Source of the DNA: a virus
DNA length: 33,912 nt
Virus record (IMG/VR): IMGVR_UViG_3300020201_000007
Span: 1-33,912 of that record
Reading direction: 5' to 3' (one strand)
A program made the position numbers and the translations under genes. Numbering within the stretch: position 1 is the stretch's first letter; every line of letters starts with the position of its first letter. Below are positions 17,417 through 24,962 of this stretch, in pieces. The notes under the pieces are model-generated. The model was not told the origin of the DNA, did not search any database, and saw only the letters and a program-made list of their open reading frames with translations.

Positions 17417-18742
17417 TTAGGTGGTCGACGCTGGGTCGATACCTGAAATGTAAACCGAAGATGAAGGGTTCATACAGATGAGTGCTTGGTCAGAATAGCT
17501 GCGATAGAGATACGCAGTAGTCGTTACTGGCTTCAAAAGAAGGTCACCATCAGCACCTGGGACGTTTAGTGAAATATCGCTTGAACCGACACGTTTCCAG
17601 TCTTCCTTCGCAAGAATGAAGGTGTCTGAACGCCGAACGAATCGACTCGGCTTAACTGTCACAGCTCCGTTGATCGAGTGGAAAACGATACCTTCAGTAC
17701 CTTGCTCGGCATCAGAGGGTTTGTAGCTGGTGTCGTACTTCCGCAGCGCTGCTTGCTCGGTCATCATGTCTTGCCAAGATTCAAAACTCGTGAGCGCGCA
17801 AACGTCCTTGTCGAGGCCTTTGTTACAGGCTTCGGTGATAGAATCCATAAGGAGACCAAAGGTTAGCTTAGTGCCTGCAATTACTTTGCGTGAGCCCTTC
17901 CAGATTCCGTAGGTATTGTTCGAAATTCCGAGAACAGTACCGTCTGTGTTAAGGATTCCCTTAGCGCCTAGAAAATCTTTTCCAGAAGCGCCATCCTGGT
18001 TCAAAAGCTCAAGGCAATGTGAGCTTGCGGCGGTTGCCGCAACCGGAACAAAGTCGACTTCAACAATGCCGTTTTTGAGGTCAACCGCGACAATGGCACC
18101 AGCGTTATTGAGAGTCGAACCGATGACACGTTGCCGCACTTCCATTCCCTCAGAACCAATCCAGATACCGCTTGCAAGGTCAGCGGGGTTGATCAGGAAT
18201 TTTTTAGCCGCAACGTTAACGCCGTTAGTGAACGCAACACCTGCGAGTGTTCCGGTACCGTTTGTGAAATCAACTAGGTTCCAAGTCGCAGTAAAGTAAG
18301 CGACTCGGCCAAGGCCGAACGTATCTTGACCGTACAGACAAAAATGTTCGATGAATTTCTGGTGAGATTTAATGTTAGCTTTAACTCGGTTTTTAGTCGC
18401 TTGCTTGAAAGCCTGCTCACCTTCTTTAGCAGAGCGAGAGATAACAGCAGTCGAGAGCGCTGACGTAATGAACGTTTCGCAGCCTGACAATGTCGCTTGC
18501 TTAACTTGGCCAGATTGTGCGTCATTAAAAGTAGCTACACCACCGGATGATCCAGCGAGTGTCAAACCATTTTCATGTGTGAGCTGAATCGCGTAATTGT
18601 AAGATTCACCAGCTTTGTGCGCGCTATCAAAGTTTGCCATTTCTTGAAAAGCGTAGCCTTCGGGAAGAATGTCCGTGATGCTCGCGTAGACTTTTTTGAA
18701 GATACCGGAAGCTGTTGTCATTGTCGTTGGAACTAATGCCAT
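17417..18742 (-). CDS. Major capsid protein, 441 residues
   Basis: Called from position immediately downstream of the scaffold, its own terminator and size. The N-terminus MALVPTTMTT leads into a helical arm with EMANFDSAHKAGESYNYAIQ. A basic long-helix region (KQATKNRVKANIKSHQKF, about residues 131-148) resembles the spine helix of the HK97 fold. The C-terminal half is beta-rich, with GIVFHSINGAVTVKPSRFV. The ribosome site AAAGGATT precedes ATG. Cleavage cannot be judged. It is likely a P22- or N4-like coat family but I cannot fix which. The separate scaffold suggests no protease-mediated maturation. Confidence 0.75.
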   Translation of the reverse strand: MALVPTTMTTASGIFKKVYASITDILPEGYAFQEMANFDSAHKAGESYNYAIQLTHENGLTLAGSSGGVATFNDAQSGQVKQATLSGCETFITSALSTAVISRSAKEGEQAFKQATKNRVKANIKSHQKFIEHFCLYGQDTFGLGRVAYFTATWNLVDFTNGTGTLAGVAFTNGVNVAAKKFLINPADLASGIWIGSEGMEVRQRVIGSTLNNAGAIVAVDLKNGIVEVDFVPVAATAASSHCLELLNQDGASGKDFLGAKGILNTDGTVLGISNNTYGIWKGSRKVIAGTKLTFGLLMDSITEACNKGLDKDVCALTSFESWQDMMTEQAALRKYDTSYKPSDAEQGTEGIVFHSINGAVTVKPSRFVRRSDTFILAKEDWKRVGSSDISLNVPGADGDLLLKPVTTTAYLYRSYSDQALICMNPSSSVYISGIDPASTT

Positions 18743-18774
18743 TTTGCTTAATCCTTTTTTAATTAATAGTGTAC

Positions 18775-19599
18775 TTATCCAAGCATTGCATCAATTGAGC
18801 GCCTTTGATTTCCAGTACCAGCGCTCGAAGACTTGGGACTAACTCCGGCCATGAATGCGGGTATGTTTTTCTCTGCACTACTGATGCTAGCTGCGCGGAG
18901 TTTCCTCACGAGGGAAGGAAACATTTCCGCTAACTGTTCGGGTTCAAGGTTTTCAAGCAATTCTTTCACGTCGGCTTGGATGTCGTTCTTGACTCGGCCG
19001 AATGCTTCTTTTGCGTTTCCCCTGTTTCCCTCATCGTCGAGCGTTGCCAGTAACTGTTCCGCTATCCGAGCGATCAACCTCGGAGTCGGTTTCATTCCAG
19101 ATTCTTGCAACGTTTCGAATATCTCTGTGTCGATTGAAGTGACTGCCTCATCATATTGTCTGTCTAAGACAATTTTCTGCTCTGATTCTTCGCGGAGTTT
19201 CTCAGCTTGGCCCTGCTTATTTTTAAACGCGCGCAGTTCTTCAAGCTCAAGCTCTTCAGGCGATTTAAGAGAGCGCTCAAGGTTTCGAAGCATTCGTTTT
19301 TGAGCATAATCATCAACATCAATCCCCAACTCTTCGAGAAGGTCGGGGTTATCTCGTAGCTGTTGAAAAAGGTCGCGCATCTGCTCTTCTGATTCGCTAG
19401 CTTCCTTGCGCAATTGCGCAGCTTCTTGAAAGCGTCGGTCGGATGATTTCGCTTTTTGGTAGCCTTTGAGCAGTTCGCTCTCTTCGATCTCTTCTTCCGT
19501 GTCATCAATTTTGACTTTGTATTTTCGCGCAGGCTCAACCTGTTCGGTGGATTCGACAGGCTCATCAGATTCTACAACTTCAGATATTTCATCAGACAT
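18775..19599 (-). CDS. Scaffolding protein, 274 residues
   Basis: Very charged and helical. It has an acidic start (MSDEISEVVESDEPVES), then YKVKIDDTEEEIEESELLKG, a pattern common to phage scaffolding proteins, then long coiled-coil helices rich in Glu, Arg and Leu. A basic or neutral C-terminus (SAGTGNQRRSIDAMLG) probably binds the coat protein. The protein would guide procapsid assembly and then leave. It lies directly upstream of the capsid gene, with a 32-bp gap holding the capsid's ribosome site. Confidence 0.8.
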   Translation of the reverse strand: MSDEISEVVESDEPVESTEQVEPARKYKVKIDDTEEEIEESELLKGYQKAKSSDRRFQEAAQLRKEASESEEQMRDLFQQLRDNPDLLEELGIDVDDYAQKRMLRNLERSLKSPEELELEELRAFKNKQGQAEKLREESEQKIVLDRQYDEAVTSIDTEIFETLQESGMKPTPRLIARIAEQLLATLDDEGNRGNAKEAFGRVKNDIQADVKELLENLEPEQLAEMFPSLVRKLRAASISSAEKNIPAFMAGVSPKSSSAGTGNQRRSIDAMLG

Positions 19600-19625
19600 T
19601 TGGTCTCGCCATTCGGTGGAGATAA

Positions 19626-19653
19626 TTATTATGGGGTCATATTGTAATGGTAA
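19626..19653 (-). promoter_or_regulatory. Possible promoter before the scaffold gene
   Basis: On the minus strand TTACCA (19653-19648) and TAATAA (19631-19626) are separated by 16 bases in an AT-rich 69-bp gap. This gap is one of the few in the leftward block and would suit a promoter for scaffold and capsid. The match to the sigma-70 consensus is weak. Confidence 0.25.
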
Positions 19654-19668
19654 TTAATTGAGCTTTTT

Positions 19669-20040
19669 TTAGGCGAAGAATGCGAAAAAAGCACAGTCTT
19701 TTGAGCCTGAAAGGCTTTTGAAGAATACTGTTATACTGAGCTGACCTTTGGCATCAAAAGACCACAGAAACGAATCAACGGCATCATCTTGGCATTTCAG
19801 AGATATGACTCCCAGCACTTCACGAGACGACACTGACACTGCTTGTGCAACGCCCTGTGTGAACCGCGTGCGGATAATCTGCCCTTTTATATTTTCCTCA
19901 AGCGTGAGCTGACTCGTGAGCGCTCTGACTATTTGTTCCGTCGACGAGTTTACAAAGTCAATGAAGGGCTTAATTTCTTGCGCTGCTTTAGTCGAAGCGA
20001 TACTTGCGAAATCGAAAAGTCTGGCGATAGTTAATTTCAT
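19669..20040 (-). CDS. Unknown 123-residue protein between terminase and scaffold
   Basis: Not recognised. It has a helical N-terminus (LFDFASIASTKAAQEIKPFI) and a beta-rich second half (REVLGVISLKC, GQLSITVFFKSL), ending in a short hydrophobic tail, DCAFFAFFA. No signal peptide or clear membrane span. It overlaps the terminase stop by ATGA (20037-20040). Conserved placement in a packaging/assembly block suggests a morphogenesis role, which is inference. Confidence 0.65.
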   Translation of the reverse strand: MKLTIARLFDFASIASTKAAQEIKPFIDFVNSSTEQIVRALTSQLTLEENIKGQIIRTRFTQGVAQAVSVSSREVLGVISLKCQDDAVDSFLWSFDAKGQLSITVFFKSLSGSKDCAFFAFFA

Positions 20041-21428
20041 CTTCTTCTCTTCGCATAAGGGTTAATCGCACTAGCTGCTGATTCGAGATTCGAACGGTGC
20101 GCGTTATTAGGTCGAATCCAATGAGTCTCTGGATTCAGAATTTGCACCGGGTATGGGTTTTTGTTTCGGTCGAGCATGCGGTTAGCATACAGAGCAGCAG
20201 CGATAGCATCCATATGACCTAGCGCTTTTGTTCGAGCAAAATCTGTGCGCTGTTTATTAAAAGTCGCGCCTTTGAGAGTAGCGATTAAAAACGAGCACCT
20301 TGGATGCACCTTTACTTTTCCGCTACCGACGCGAATTCTAAAGTCGTTGAGTGATGCTTGCCAATCATCTTTGAGTGGAAGGCGCGCAAAGTAGTTATGA
20401 TTAAAGCGCAAGTCGATAAGCAATTGCCCTGGCGCATCAGCGTATCTGTCACTGATGTTCGGATAGAGTGACTCCATATGTTGCAGCTCAAGCATGTAGT
20501 CACTCGAAGCGGTGTTCGAGTCGAAAACCCTTTCGTCGACGAAACACGTTTCCCCAGTCTGAAAATTATAAAAACACACGAGTGCGACCGTCTTATCTTG
20601 CACTCCGCCGGTGTCCATGCTCGTGATCGTCGTAGCGTATTGCGGGTATTCGAAGGCTTCAACGTATGCATCAGCCCATTCGGGTATGACAGTCATATCG
20701 AGCGACCGGATGATTTGCACAAGATACTCGCGCTTGAAAGCTTCCGACTCAACCCCGCCGCAAAGCTTAGCTGCTCTGTCAATCTGCTCTTCGGACAGAG
20801 CGGAGTTGTCATAAATTGTTCGCCGAAACAGAGATCCGTTGATTTCGCATTTTGGCAGAGTCTCAGTATGTATGTAGTGCTCTGGCTCATCTGAAGGAGT
20901 CGTTACATGTATCAGTCTGCCACTACTCCTTAGGAGCTGCGGAGCGATAACTGACGTCACTGCGTATGCATAATCATCGTTCGATACGAACCCACCTTCT
21001 TCCGCGATAACGAGTTTGGCATTCCCCCCGCGCAGAGAGTCGACGTGTGCCCTTTCGAGCGCTCCGAGCCGGAGAGATGAGCCGTTACTCAAGTTGTATC
21101 TGTAGTCACTCTTATGACGCTTGATGAGTCCCGCTGGTGCGTCGCGGATAATGTGGTTCAAATTATCGTCTACGATTGACGCGCACTGCTTGAGTGTCGG
21201 CGCTGCTATTCGAACGATTGCTCGTGGGTTTTTGATTGCGAATTCGAGAGCGTAAATAAGGTTCAGGTACGACTTTCCAAATTGTCTTGAGCAGAGAAAA
21301 AGCACTTCATCACTTTTGTTCTCAGCGAGTAAATCTGAAACTTGTTTCTGATGAGGGTCTAGTTTCCAAGACAAGTCACCCCTGCGCCAGAGTTCATTTC
21401 GAATCATCTCGAACGGATTAATTTTCAT
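20037..21428 (-). CDS. terL: Terminase large subunit
   Basis: A 463-residue packaging motor. It shows the ATPase motifs: Walker A CSRQFGKS at residues 46-53, Walker B KLVIAEE at 138-144 with the catalytic Glu, and coupling motif TTPSD at 176-180. The nuclease domain begins with SMDTGG, in which Asp272 is the expected first metal ligand; RYADAPGQL and GHMDAIAAAL could supply later acidic residues. It would translocate DNA into the procapsid through the portal and cut concatemers. Packaging mode (headful or cohesive/direct ends) cannot be read from sequence alone. It overlaps the small upstream gene by 11 bases. Confidence 0.93.
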   Translation of the reverse strand: MKINPFEMIRNELWRRGDLSWKLDPHQKQVSDLLAENKSDEVLFLCSRQFGKSYLNLIYALEFAIKNPRAIVRIAAPTLKQCASIVDDNLNHIIRDAPAGLIKRHKSDYRYNLSNGSSLRLGALERAHVDSLRGGNAKLVIAEEGGFVSNDDYAYAVTSVIAPQLLRSSGRLIHVTTPSDEPEHYIHTETLPKCEINGSLFRRTIYDNSALSEEQIDRAAKLCGGVESEAFKREYLVQIIRSLDMTVIPEWADAYVEAFEYPQYATTITSMDTGGVQDKTVALVCFYNFQTGETCFVDERVFDSNTASSDYMLELQHMESLYPNISDRYADAPGQLLIDLRFNHNYFARLPLKDDWQASLNDFRIRVGSGKVKVHPRCSFLIATLKGATFNKQRTDFARTKALGHMDAIAAALYANRMLDRNKNPYPVQILNPETHWIRPNNAHRSNLESAASAINPYAKRRR

Positions 21429-21759
21429 CTAACTTATGCTCTGATAGCATGGCTTTCAGCTCACTAGTCGATGCTGTAATAACCGTGTGATTATTAATAG
21501 GCTGACTGTTAGCGCCCTGCTTTGCTTGAATCGAGAGCTGTCTAGCCTTCGCTAGTAGGTCCGTCGCAAGTTTAAAATTCTTCTGCTCTTGATCGTCAAG
21601 CAGCCTGCCCGCTGCTGTCGTTTTTCCGATGATTTGCACAATTTCGCTAGCGACCGCGCAGCTTTTATTGAGCATCGACCTAACGTTCGGTAATTGCCGG
21701 TAATCAGCATTCTTCAGACTTTTCTTTGGTAACTTAGGGGTATCGTTATCGTTTTTCAT
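21418..21759 (-). CDS. Candidate terminase small subunit, 113 residues
   Basis: It sits directly upstream of, and overlaps, the large subunit gene, the usual place for the DNA-recognition subunit. The protein has a basic N-terminus (PKLPKKSLKN), a helical centre that could oligomerise, and a C-terminal helix (SELKAMLSEHKLDEN). The expected helix-turn-helix is not clearly visible, so this is a positional call. The start overlaps the upstream stop by ATGA. Confidence 0.5.
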   Translation of the reverse strand: MKNDNDTPKLPKKSLKNADYRQLPNVRSMLNKSCAVASEIVQIIGKTTAAGRLLDDQEQKNFKLATDLLAKARQLSIQAKQGANSQPINNHTVITASTSELKAMLSEHKLDEN

Positions 21760-22022
21760 TTACGTCCCAGTTTCTGCAATTCGAAATTTTGTTTCAAGTC
21801 TTCTAGTTTTCGAGTGAGCAGAATAACCCGCTCCGCCGTCGATGTGACACTCTCGTGCGCTGCTTTAACAATAACACGAGCAGCAATTTCGCTTCTTTTC
21901 GCCTTCGCTAAAATTAATCTTGCTTGATTTTTAGCATAGAAAAAAAAGAGTGCAATCGCTGTTAGCAGCGAGATGTTCAGGCACACCAACGATAACAAAA
22001 AGACGTCCATAGAGTTACTCAT
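21756..22022 (-). CDS. Membrane-anchored coiled-coil protein, 88 residues
   Basis: The start at 22022 (MSNSMDVFLL) overlaps the upstream stop by eight bases, ATGAGTAA, an arrangement seen at seven other junctions here. Residues 5-25 form one transmembrane helix (VFLLSLVCLNISLLTAIALF); the rest is a basic to mixed coiled coil (ERVILLTRKLEDLKQNFELQ). This single N-terminal anchor with a long helical domain is the layout of an inner-membrane spanin. A packaging-associated role is also possible because of its neighbours. Confidence 0.6.
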   Translation of the reverse strand: MSNSMDVFLLSLVCLNISLLTAIALFFFYAKNQARLILAKAKRSEIAARVIVKAAHESVTSTAERVILLTRKLEDLKQNFELQKLGRK

Positions 22023-22281
22023 CCCATTCAACCCGACTCATGTTATTAAATACGTCACGCCTTCTCGCGTTGTTTCTCGCGTGACTCGCTCTCATCTCTT
22101 CAGCAGACCATTCGGCGCTGATGTCATTCTTTTGACCCGTATAATAAGCAGCGTCAAACTTTTGGAGCCAGAGAGCGGTTTCAATCGGTAGTTCATCGAT
22201 ATAGTCGTGATCAATGAACTGTCTCAAATTTGGAGTCGTTTTTTCTTTTTTCAGAAACCAAAGAGCATCCGTGTGTTTCAT
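22015..22281 (-). CDS. Unknown 88-residue protein upstream of the terminase cluster
   Basis: The first ATG is at 22281 (MKHTDALWFL); an upstream TTG frame extends to 22341 but would overlap the divergent promoter region. It carries IDHDYIDELP, EWSAEEMRASHARNN and RRRDVFNN. From memory, proteins with an N-rich RN-x-RD motif next to terminase genes recur in podoviruses, but their role is not known to me. Soluble, probably cytoplasmic. It begins the leftward packaging cluster. Confidence 0.6.
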   Translation of the reverse strand: MKHTDALWFLKKEKTTPNLRQFIDHDYIDELPIETALWLQKFDAAYYTGQKNDISAEWSAEEMRASHARNNARRRDVFNNMSRVEWDE

Positions 22282-22310
22282 TCGACGCGCTTTCGACTTT
22301 CGGGTATGAT
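22281..22310 (+). promoter_or_regulatory. Possible promoter for the rightward lysis island
   Basis: TTCGAC (22281-22286) and TATGAT (22305-22310) are spaced by 18 bases, 44 bases ahead of the holin-like gene. An independent promoter is expected here because the two rightward genes are surrounded by leftward ones. The -35 match is weak. Confidence 0.3.
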
Positions 22311-22353
22311 CACAGTAAATCACGCAGCCAGTAAAAATCAATAGAGGGTCAAA

Positions 22354-22491
22354 ATGGAAAGCGAAAAACGCGTCAAAGAAACACTAGTTTTTCTATTAAG
22401 AATCGCAGCGCCCGTCATACAAAAGTTTCTTCCGTGGCTAGGCTGGCTGGTAATAGTGCTGTACACTGTGATTGAACTAATCACCAAATAA
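22354..22491 (+). CDS. Holin-like small membrane peptide, 45 residues
   Basis: Start ATG at 22354 after AGAGGG; stop at 22489-22491. The peptide begins with a charged segment (MESEKRVKE). It then has a hydrophobic stretch broken by Pro and Lys (LVFLLRIAAPVIQKFL) and a clear membrane helix (WLGWLVIVLYTVIELI), ending with K. One or two short spans, small size and nearness to an endolysin gene fit a pinholin or holin that disrupts the inner membrane. It lies on the strand opposite to the endolysin, which is unusual. The next gene follows ten bases later with a strong ribosome site. Confidence 0.55.
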   Translation: MESEKRVKETLVFLLRIAAPVIQKFLPWLGWLVIVLYTVIELITK

Positions 22492-22501
22492 AGGAGCCAA
22501 G

Positions 22502-22783
22502 ATGGCTGGTATTAAGGAAACTAAGGAAGTTTTAATCGTAGGTTTCGCGGTCGCTGAGGTGCTCGCAACGCTTCTAAAAGACGGCGTGCAAGTCAAAGAT
22601 GGTCTCGATCTTTTAGATCTCGTGTTTACTGACGCTGCTTTTCTTGAAAAAGTTAAAAGCGCCGTCGAAGGCTCTGCACTCATTCCCGCAGAGCTTGCTG
22701 ATGTCTCAGTTTTCGAGGGACTCGAACTAGGAAAGTTCGCCCTTGACGGAATCAAAAAGATTGGCGTCATCCTGCAAGGCTAA
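22502..22783 (+). CDS. Unknown 93-residue protein of the rightward island
   Basis: Preceded by AAAGGAG eight bases before ATG, one of the strongest ribosome sites here. The protein is helical and alternates hydrophobic and acidic residues (VLIVGFAVAEVLATLL, then DGLDLLDLVF). The N-terminal stretch could associate with membranes but is not a convincing span. It is co-transcribed with the holin-like peptide and could be a partner such as an antiholin or a structural factor. I do not recognise a family. Its stop overlaps the opposing gene's stop in CTAA (22780-22783). Confidence 0.7.
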   Translation: MAGIKETKEVLIVGFAVAEVLATLLKDGVQVKDGLDLLDLVFTDAAFLEKVKSAVEGSALIPAELADVSVFEGLELGKFALDGIKKIGVILQG

Positions 22784-23025
22784 CGCCTCCGCTCTTCTTG
22801 CCCTTCCAGCTTTTCAATGCGTTTCTGCATCATCTCAATTGTATTCAAAATCACCCTGCTCTGACTCGACACGTCAGAGATGCTTTTGTTCAACTCTTTA
22901 ATTTCAAGATTCATGCTCTGCAATGAAGTAACAGCAGTGGCTAAGAGAATTGTACACGCACCACAAAGCGCTTTGACAACCAAATCCGATATCCAATTGA
23001 CATTTTCTTGCATGTCCTTTTGCAT
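22780..23025 (-). CDS. Membrane-anchored coiled-coil protein after the endolysin, 81 residues
   Basis: The start at 23025 overlaps the endolysin stop as TAATG; an in-frame ATG 12 bases upstream is the alternative. Residues 12-30 form a membrane helix (VVKALCGACTILLATAVTSL), followed by a coiled coil (LEIKELNKSISDVSSQS onward) ending in a charged KLEGQEERRR. Location next to the endolysin with one anchor and a coiled coil makes it a good inner-membrane spanin or accessory holin candidate. It competes for that role with the protein at 21756-22022. Confidence 0.65.
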   Translation of the reverse strand: MQKDMQENVNWISDLVVKALCGACTILLATAVTSLQSMNLEIKELNKSISDVSSQSRVILNTIEMMQKRIEKLEGQEERRR

Positions 23026-24245
23026 TACAAACCCCACTCAACCGAAAGTGTTTTAGGGTCATGTTCTCTTAGTGCCGCAACGAGTCTTTTCATTTCTTTT
23101 TCATCTTCGAGCACAACGCAACCGGCCGAGCCCATCGCTCTTGAAATGTTAGCATCAATGTGAAATCCAAATGCGTTTCTATCGTCGCCGAACTGCGCAT
23201 GAAGACCGATCCAAACTGGCCCGAGACCTTCACCCCAGGAGCCAGTGTAGTTGTCTCTTCCGTTCACAAATTCGATTTGACCAATTGTGTACTTGCCTTG
23301 AGGTATTGGCTCAAGGTTACCGGGCACGCTCTTCGGGTCATTTGGCTTGCGAAAGTTTTGTGCGCCGATTGCACCCGATGCAACAAGGAAATACTCATCT
23401 CCAATACTTAGATCTAACCGCGTTAATCCAGACCATAAACCCGTCAGTGTGTCTTTAGTTCGAGACAGAACAGCGCTTGAGATAACGGCAGGCTTCGGCT
23501 TTTCGACATTGACACCGGATGTCAAATTTCTGTCGACCCACAGGTTCATCGATTGCAAAGTATTTGCGCCGAATATTGAATGCGGGCAGTCAGTACCACC
23601 GCTTAAAAACCGGTGACCCGTAACGGCTGAAAGCGGTAACCGGTACTCACTCAGAAGGAAGTTACAGAGAGCAGCACTAGCTACGCTCTGCGCTTCGGTC
23701 ATCACATCGCCCGGCAGTGCCACATGCTCAATTCCGATTGAGTCATTGTTAGCACCGGCTGCGTGCCAAGCTTTCTCAGTGTCTGCACAGAACTGCCAAA
23801 TCTTGCCATCTGTCCCTACTAGATAGTGCGCTGAGACTTGTGAAGCGGGATTTGCGAACCATGAGATCGTTCCTTCGGCATTTGCGCTAGTCGTGTAGTG
23901 CATGACGATTCGCTTAATAGCCGCGCCATTCCTGCTCGACTTGTTCGGTGTTGACGCACGAATCACAATGGGTTTCGAGAACGGCCGACCGGTGCCGACG
24001 GGTTTTGCGGGCGCGGGCAATGTGCTCGTGTGAAGCACAGGGTCAGATTCTTTCGTTGGGTCATATGACATCATCGTAGTCGGAGCATCAGAGCGTTGAA
24101 ACCACCGCGTGATCACGTGAGCGCTCCATTTGATATCAGCTGTCGAAGTAGTGTCAATGTTGATTTTTTCGAGATATTTTCGTTCGTTCCCAATCATCAG
24201 AAACAGCGTTTCGACGCTTCCCAGTTTTTTCAAGATCCAAGTCAT
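23025..24245 (-). CDS. Two-domain endolysin: amidase plus L,D-transpeptidase-like domain
   Basis: A 406-residue peptidoglycan hydrolase. Residues 108-230 match the Amidase_2/PGRP fold: His116 (VMHYTT), Trp160-His161 (KAWHAA), Glu173 (SIGIEHV), His211 (TGHRF) and Cys220 (DCPH), giving the zinc site His116/His211/Cys220. This domain would cut the bond between N-acetylmuramate and L-alanine. Residues 265-405 resemble the YkuD L,D-transpeptidase fold: PIPQGKY, then His362 (FHID) and SAGC with Cys376 as likely nucleophile. It has no signal peptide, so it needs a holin. About 100 N-terminal residues are unassigned. It is unusually long for a podovirus amidase endolysin. Confidence 0.8.
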   Translation of the reverse strand: MTWILKKLGSVETLFLMIGNERKYLEKINIDTTSTADIKWSAHVITRWFQRSDAPTTMMSYDPTKESDPVLHTSTLPAPAKPVGTGRPFSKPIVIRASTPNKSSRNGAAIKRIVMHYTTSANAEGTISWFANPASQVSAHYLVGTDGKIWQFCADTEKAWHAAGANNDSIGIEHVALPGDVMTEAQSVASAALCNFLLSEYRLPLSAVTGHRFLSGGTDCPHSIFGANTLQSMNLWVDRNLTSGVNVEKPKPAVISSAVLSRTKDTLTGLWSGLTRLDLSIGDEYFLVASGAIGAQNFRKPNDPKSVPGNLEPIPQGKYTIGQIEFVNGRDNYTGSWGEGLGPVWIGLHAQFGDDRNAFGFHIDANISRAMGSAGCVVLEDEKEMKRLVAALREHDPKTLSVEWGL

Positions 24246-24300
24246 TTGCTACTCCGTGTTGTTTCAAACGAGAGTATCAGATTTCACACTTGCTATCGAA

Positions 24301-24591
24301 CTATTCGGAATTTCCTAAGAGTTGAACCGTCAAGGGAATACTTGACGATTGAAGGCCCTTTCCCGTTTTCGATTCTGTTATAAATCTAGTTTTAAATTCA
24401 GGTACGATTTTCCCTTTCATCAAAATGTTGAACTCTTCGCTTGATACTGTTTTCCAACTCTGTTCATTTTCATCGAAAACCTGAATTTTTATTAGCGCGC
24501 CTTCGGGCATGTCAATGCTAAAACTAACGCGTTCTTTCCGCTCTGGCGGCTCTGGGATAGTGACCAGCGGCTCGTATTCTTCTTCTATCAT
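24301..24591 (-). CDS. Unknown 96-residue protein, MIEEE series 1
   Basis: Begins MIEEEYEPLV, sharing its first 13 coding bases with the genes starting at 24758 and 24962. A Pro/Glu-rich opening (TIPEPPERKE) leads to a beta-rich body (RVSFSIDMPEGALIKIQVFD) that could be a small beta-sandwich. No signal peptide or catalytic motif. It overlaps the upstream stop by ATGA. Function unknown. A 54-bp gap with GGAG separates it from the endolysin gene. Confidence 0.65.
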   Translation of the reverse strand: MIEEEYEPLVTIPEPPERKERVSFSIDMPEGALIKIQVFDENEQSWKTVSSEEFNILMKGKIVPEFKTRFITESKTGKGLQSSSIPLTVQLLGNSE

Positions 24592-24758
24592 CTTCTCTGT
24601 TCCTTCCTGTTTTTCTCTTTCCTTTTTCTTTTGAGCGTTTTCTTTTTATTATCCTCTCTCATCCTTTTCTGTTTTTCGTCTTCTGTTTTTTCTTTAATCC
24701 GTTTTTGTTTTTCTTCCTCAGATATTTCTTTACTATCGTCGCTCTCTTCTTCTATCAT
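24588..24758 (-). CDS. Highly charged 56-residue peptide, MIEEE series 2
   Basis: A small coding sequence set by overlap: ATGA with the gene at 24591, and three bases after the stop at 24762. It starts MIEEESDDSKEISEEE and turns into an almost purely Lys/Arg/Glu helix (KQKRIKEKTEDEKQKRMRED, then RKRKEKNRKEQRR). It would be a long single charged helix, acidic first and very basic last, perhaps nucleic-acid binding. Purine-rich composition could mimic coding, but the exact overlaps and the shared start sequence support a gene. Confidence 0.6.
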   Translation of the reverse strand: MIEEESDDSKEISEEEKQKRIKEKTEDEKQKRMREDNKKKTLKRKRKEKNRKEQRR

Positions 24759-24761
24759 CTG

Positions 24762-24962
24762 TTACCCGCCATTCAGAATTCTGTGCACTAAGAGCAGAAG
24801 CTCAATGGACTTCGTGCCTGTCTGCCGCTGTGGGTCACAGAGATAAGACCAGAGCAGAGCCTTCATATTCTCCTTTTCATCCGCTAGTCTCCAATATTTC
24901 ATCGAGTAGCTCTCAGCTGTTTCTACAACTTTTGCAGTCACCGGCTCACCTTCTTCTATCAT
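24762..24962 (-). CDS. Unknown 66-residue protein, MIEEE series 3
   Basis: Begins MIEEGEPVTAKV, again with the shared start sequence. The rest is helical (ESYSMKYWRLADEKENMKAL) with a hydrophobic C-terminal helix (SIELLLLVHRIL). No family recognised. It overlaps the upstream membrane protein by ATGA (24959-24962). Its body is unrelated to those of the other two MIEEE genes, so only the start region is shared. Confidence 0.6.
   Translation of the reverse strand: MIEEGEPVTAKVVETAESYSMKYWRLADEKENMKALLWSYLCDPQRQTGTKSIELLLLVHRILNGG

Noticed and set aside
24328-24347. Hairpin CGTCAAG-N6-CTTGACG as terminator or operator
   Set aside because: It lies inside the coding sequence at 24301-24591, has no T-run on either strand, and a seven-base dyad of this kind is expected by chance in a 34-kb genome.
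24605-24730. T/C-rich tract (plus strand) as a CRISPR or simple repeat region
   Set aside because: It is not regularly spaced. Read on the minus strand it is a coherent Lys/Glu/Arg-rich frame with exact overlaps at both ends.
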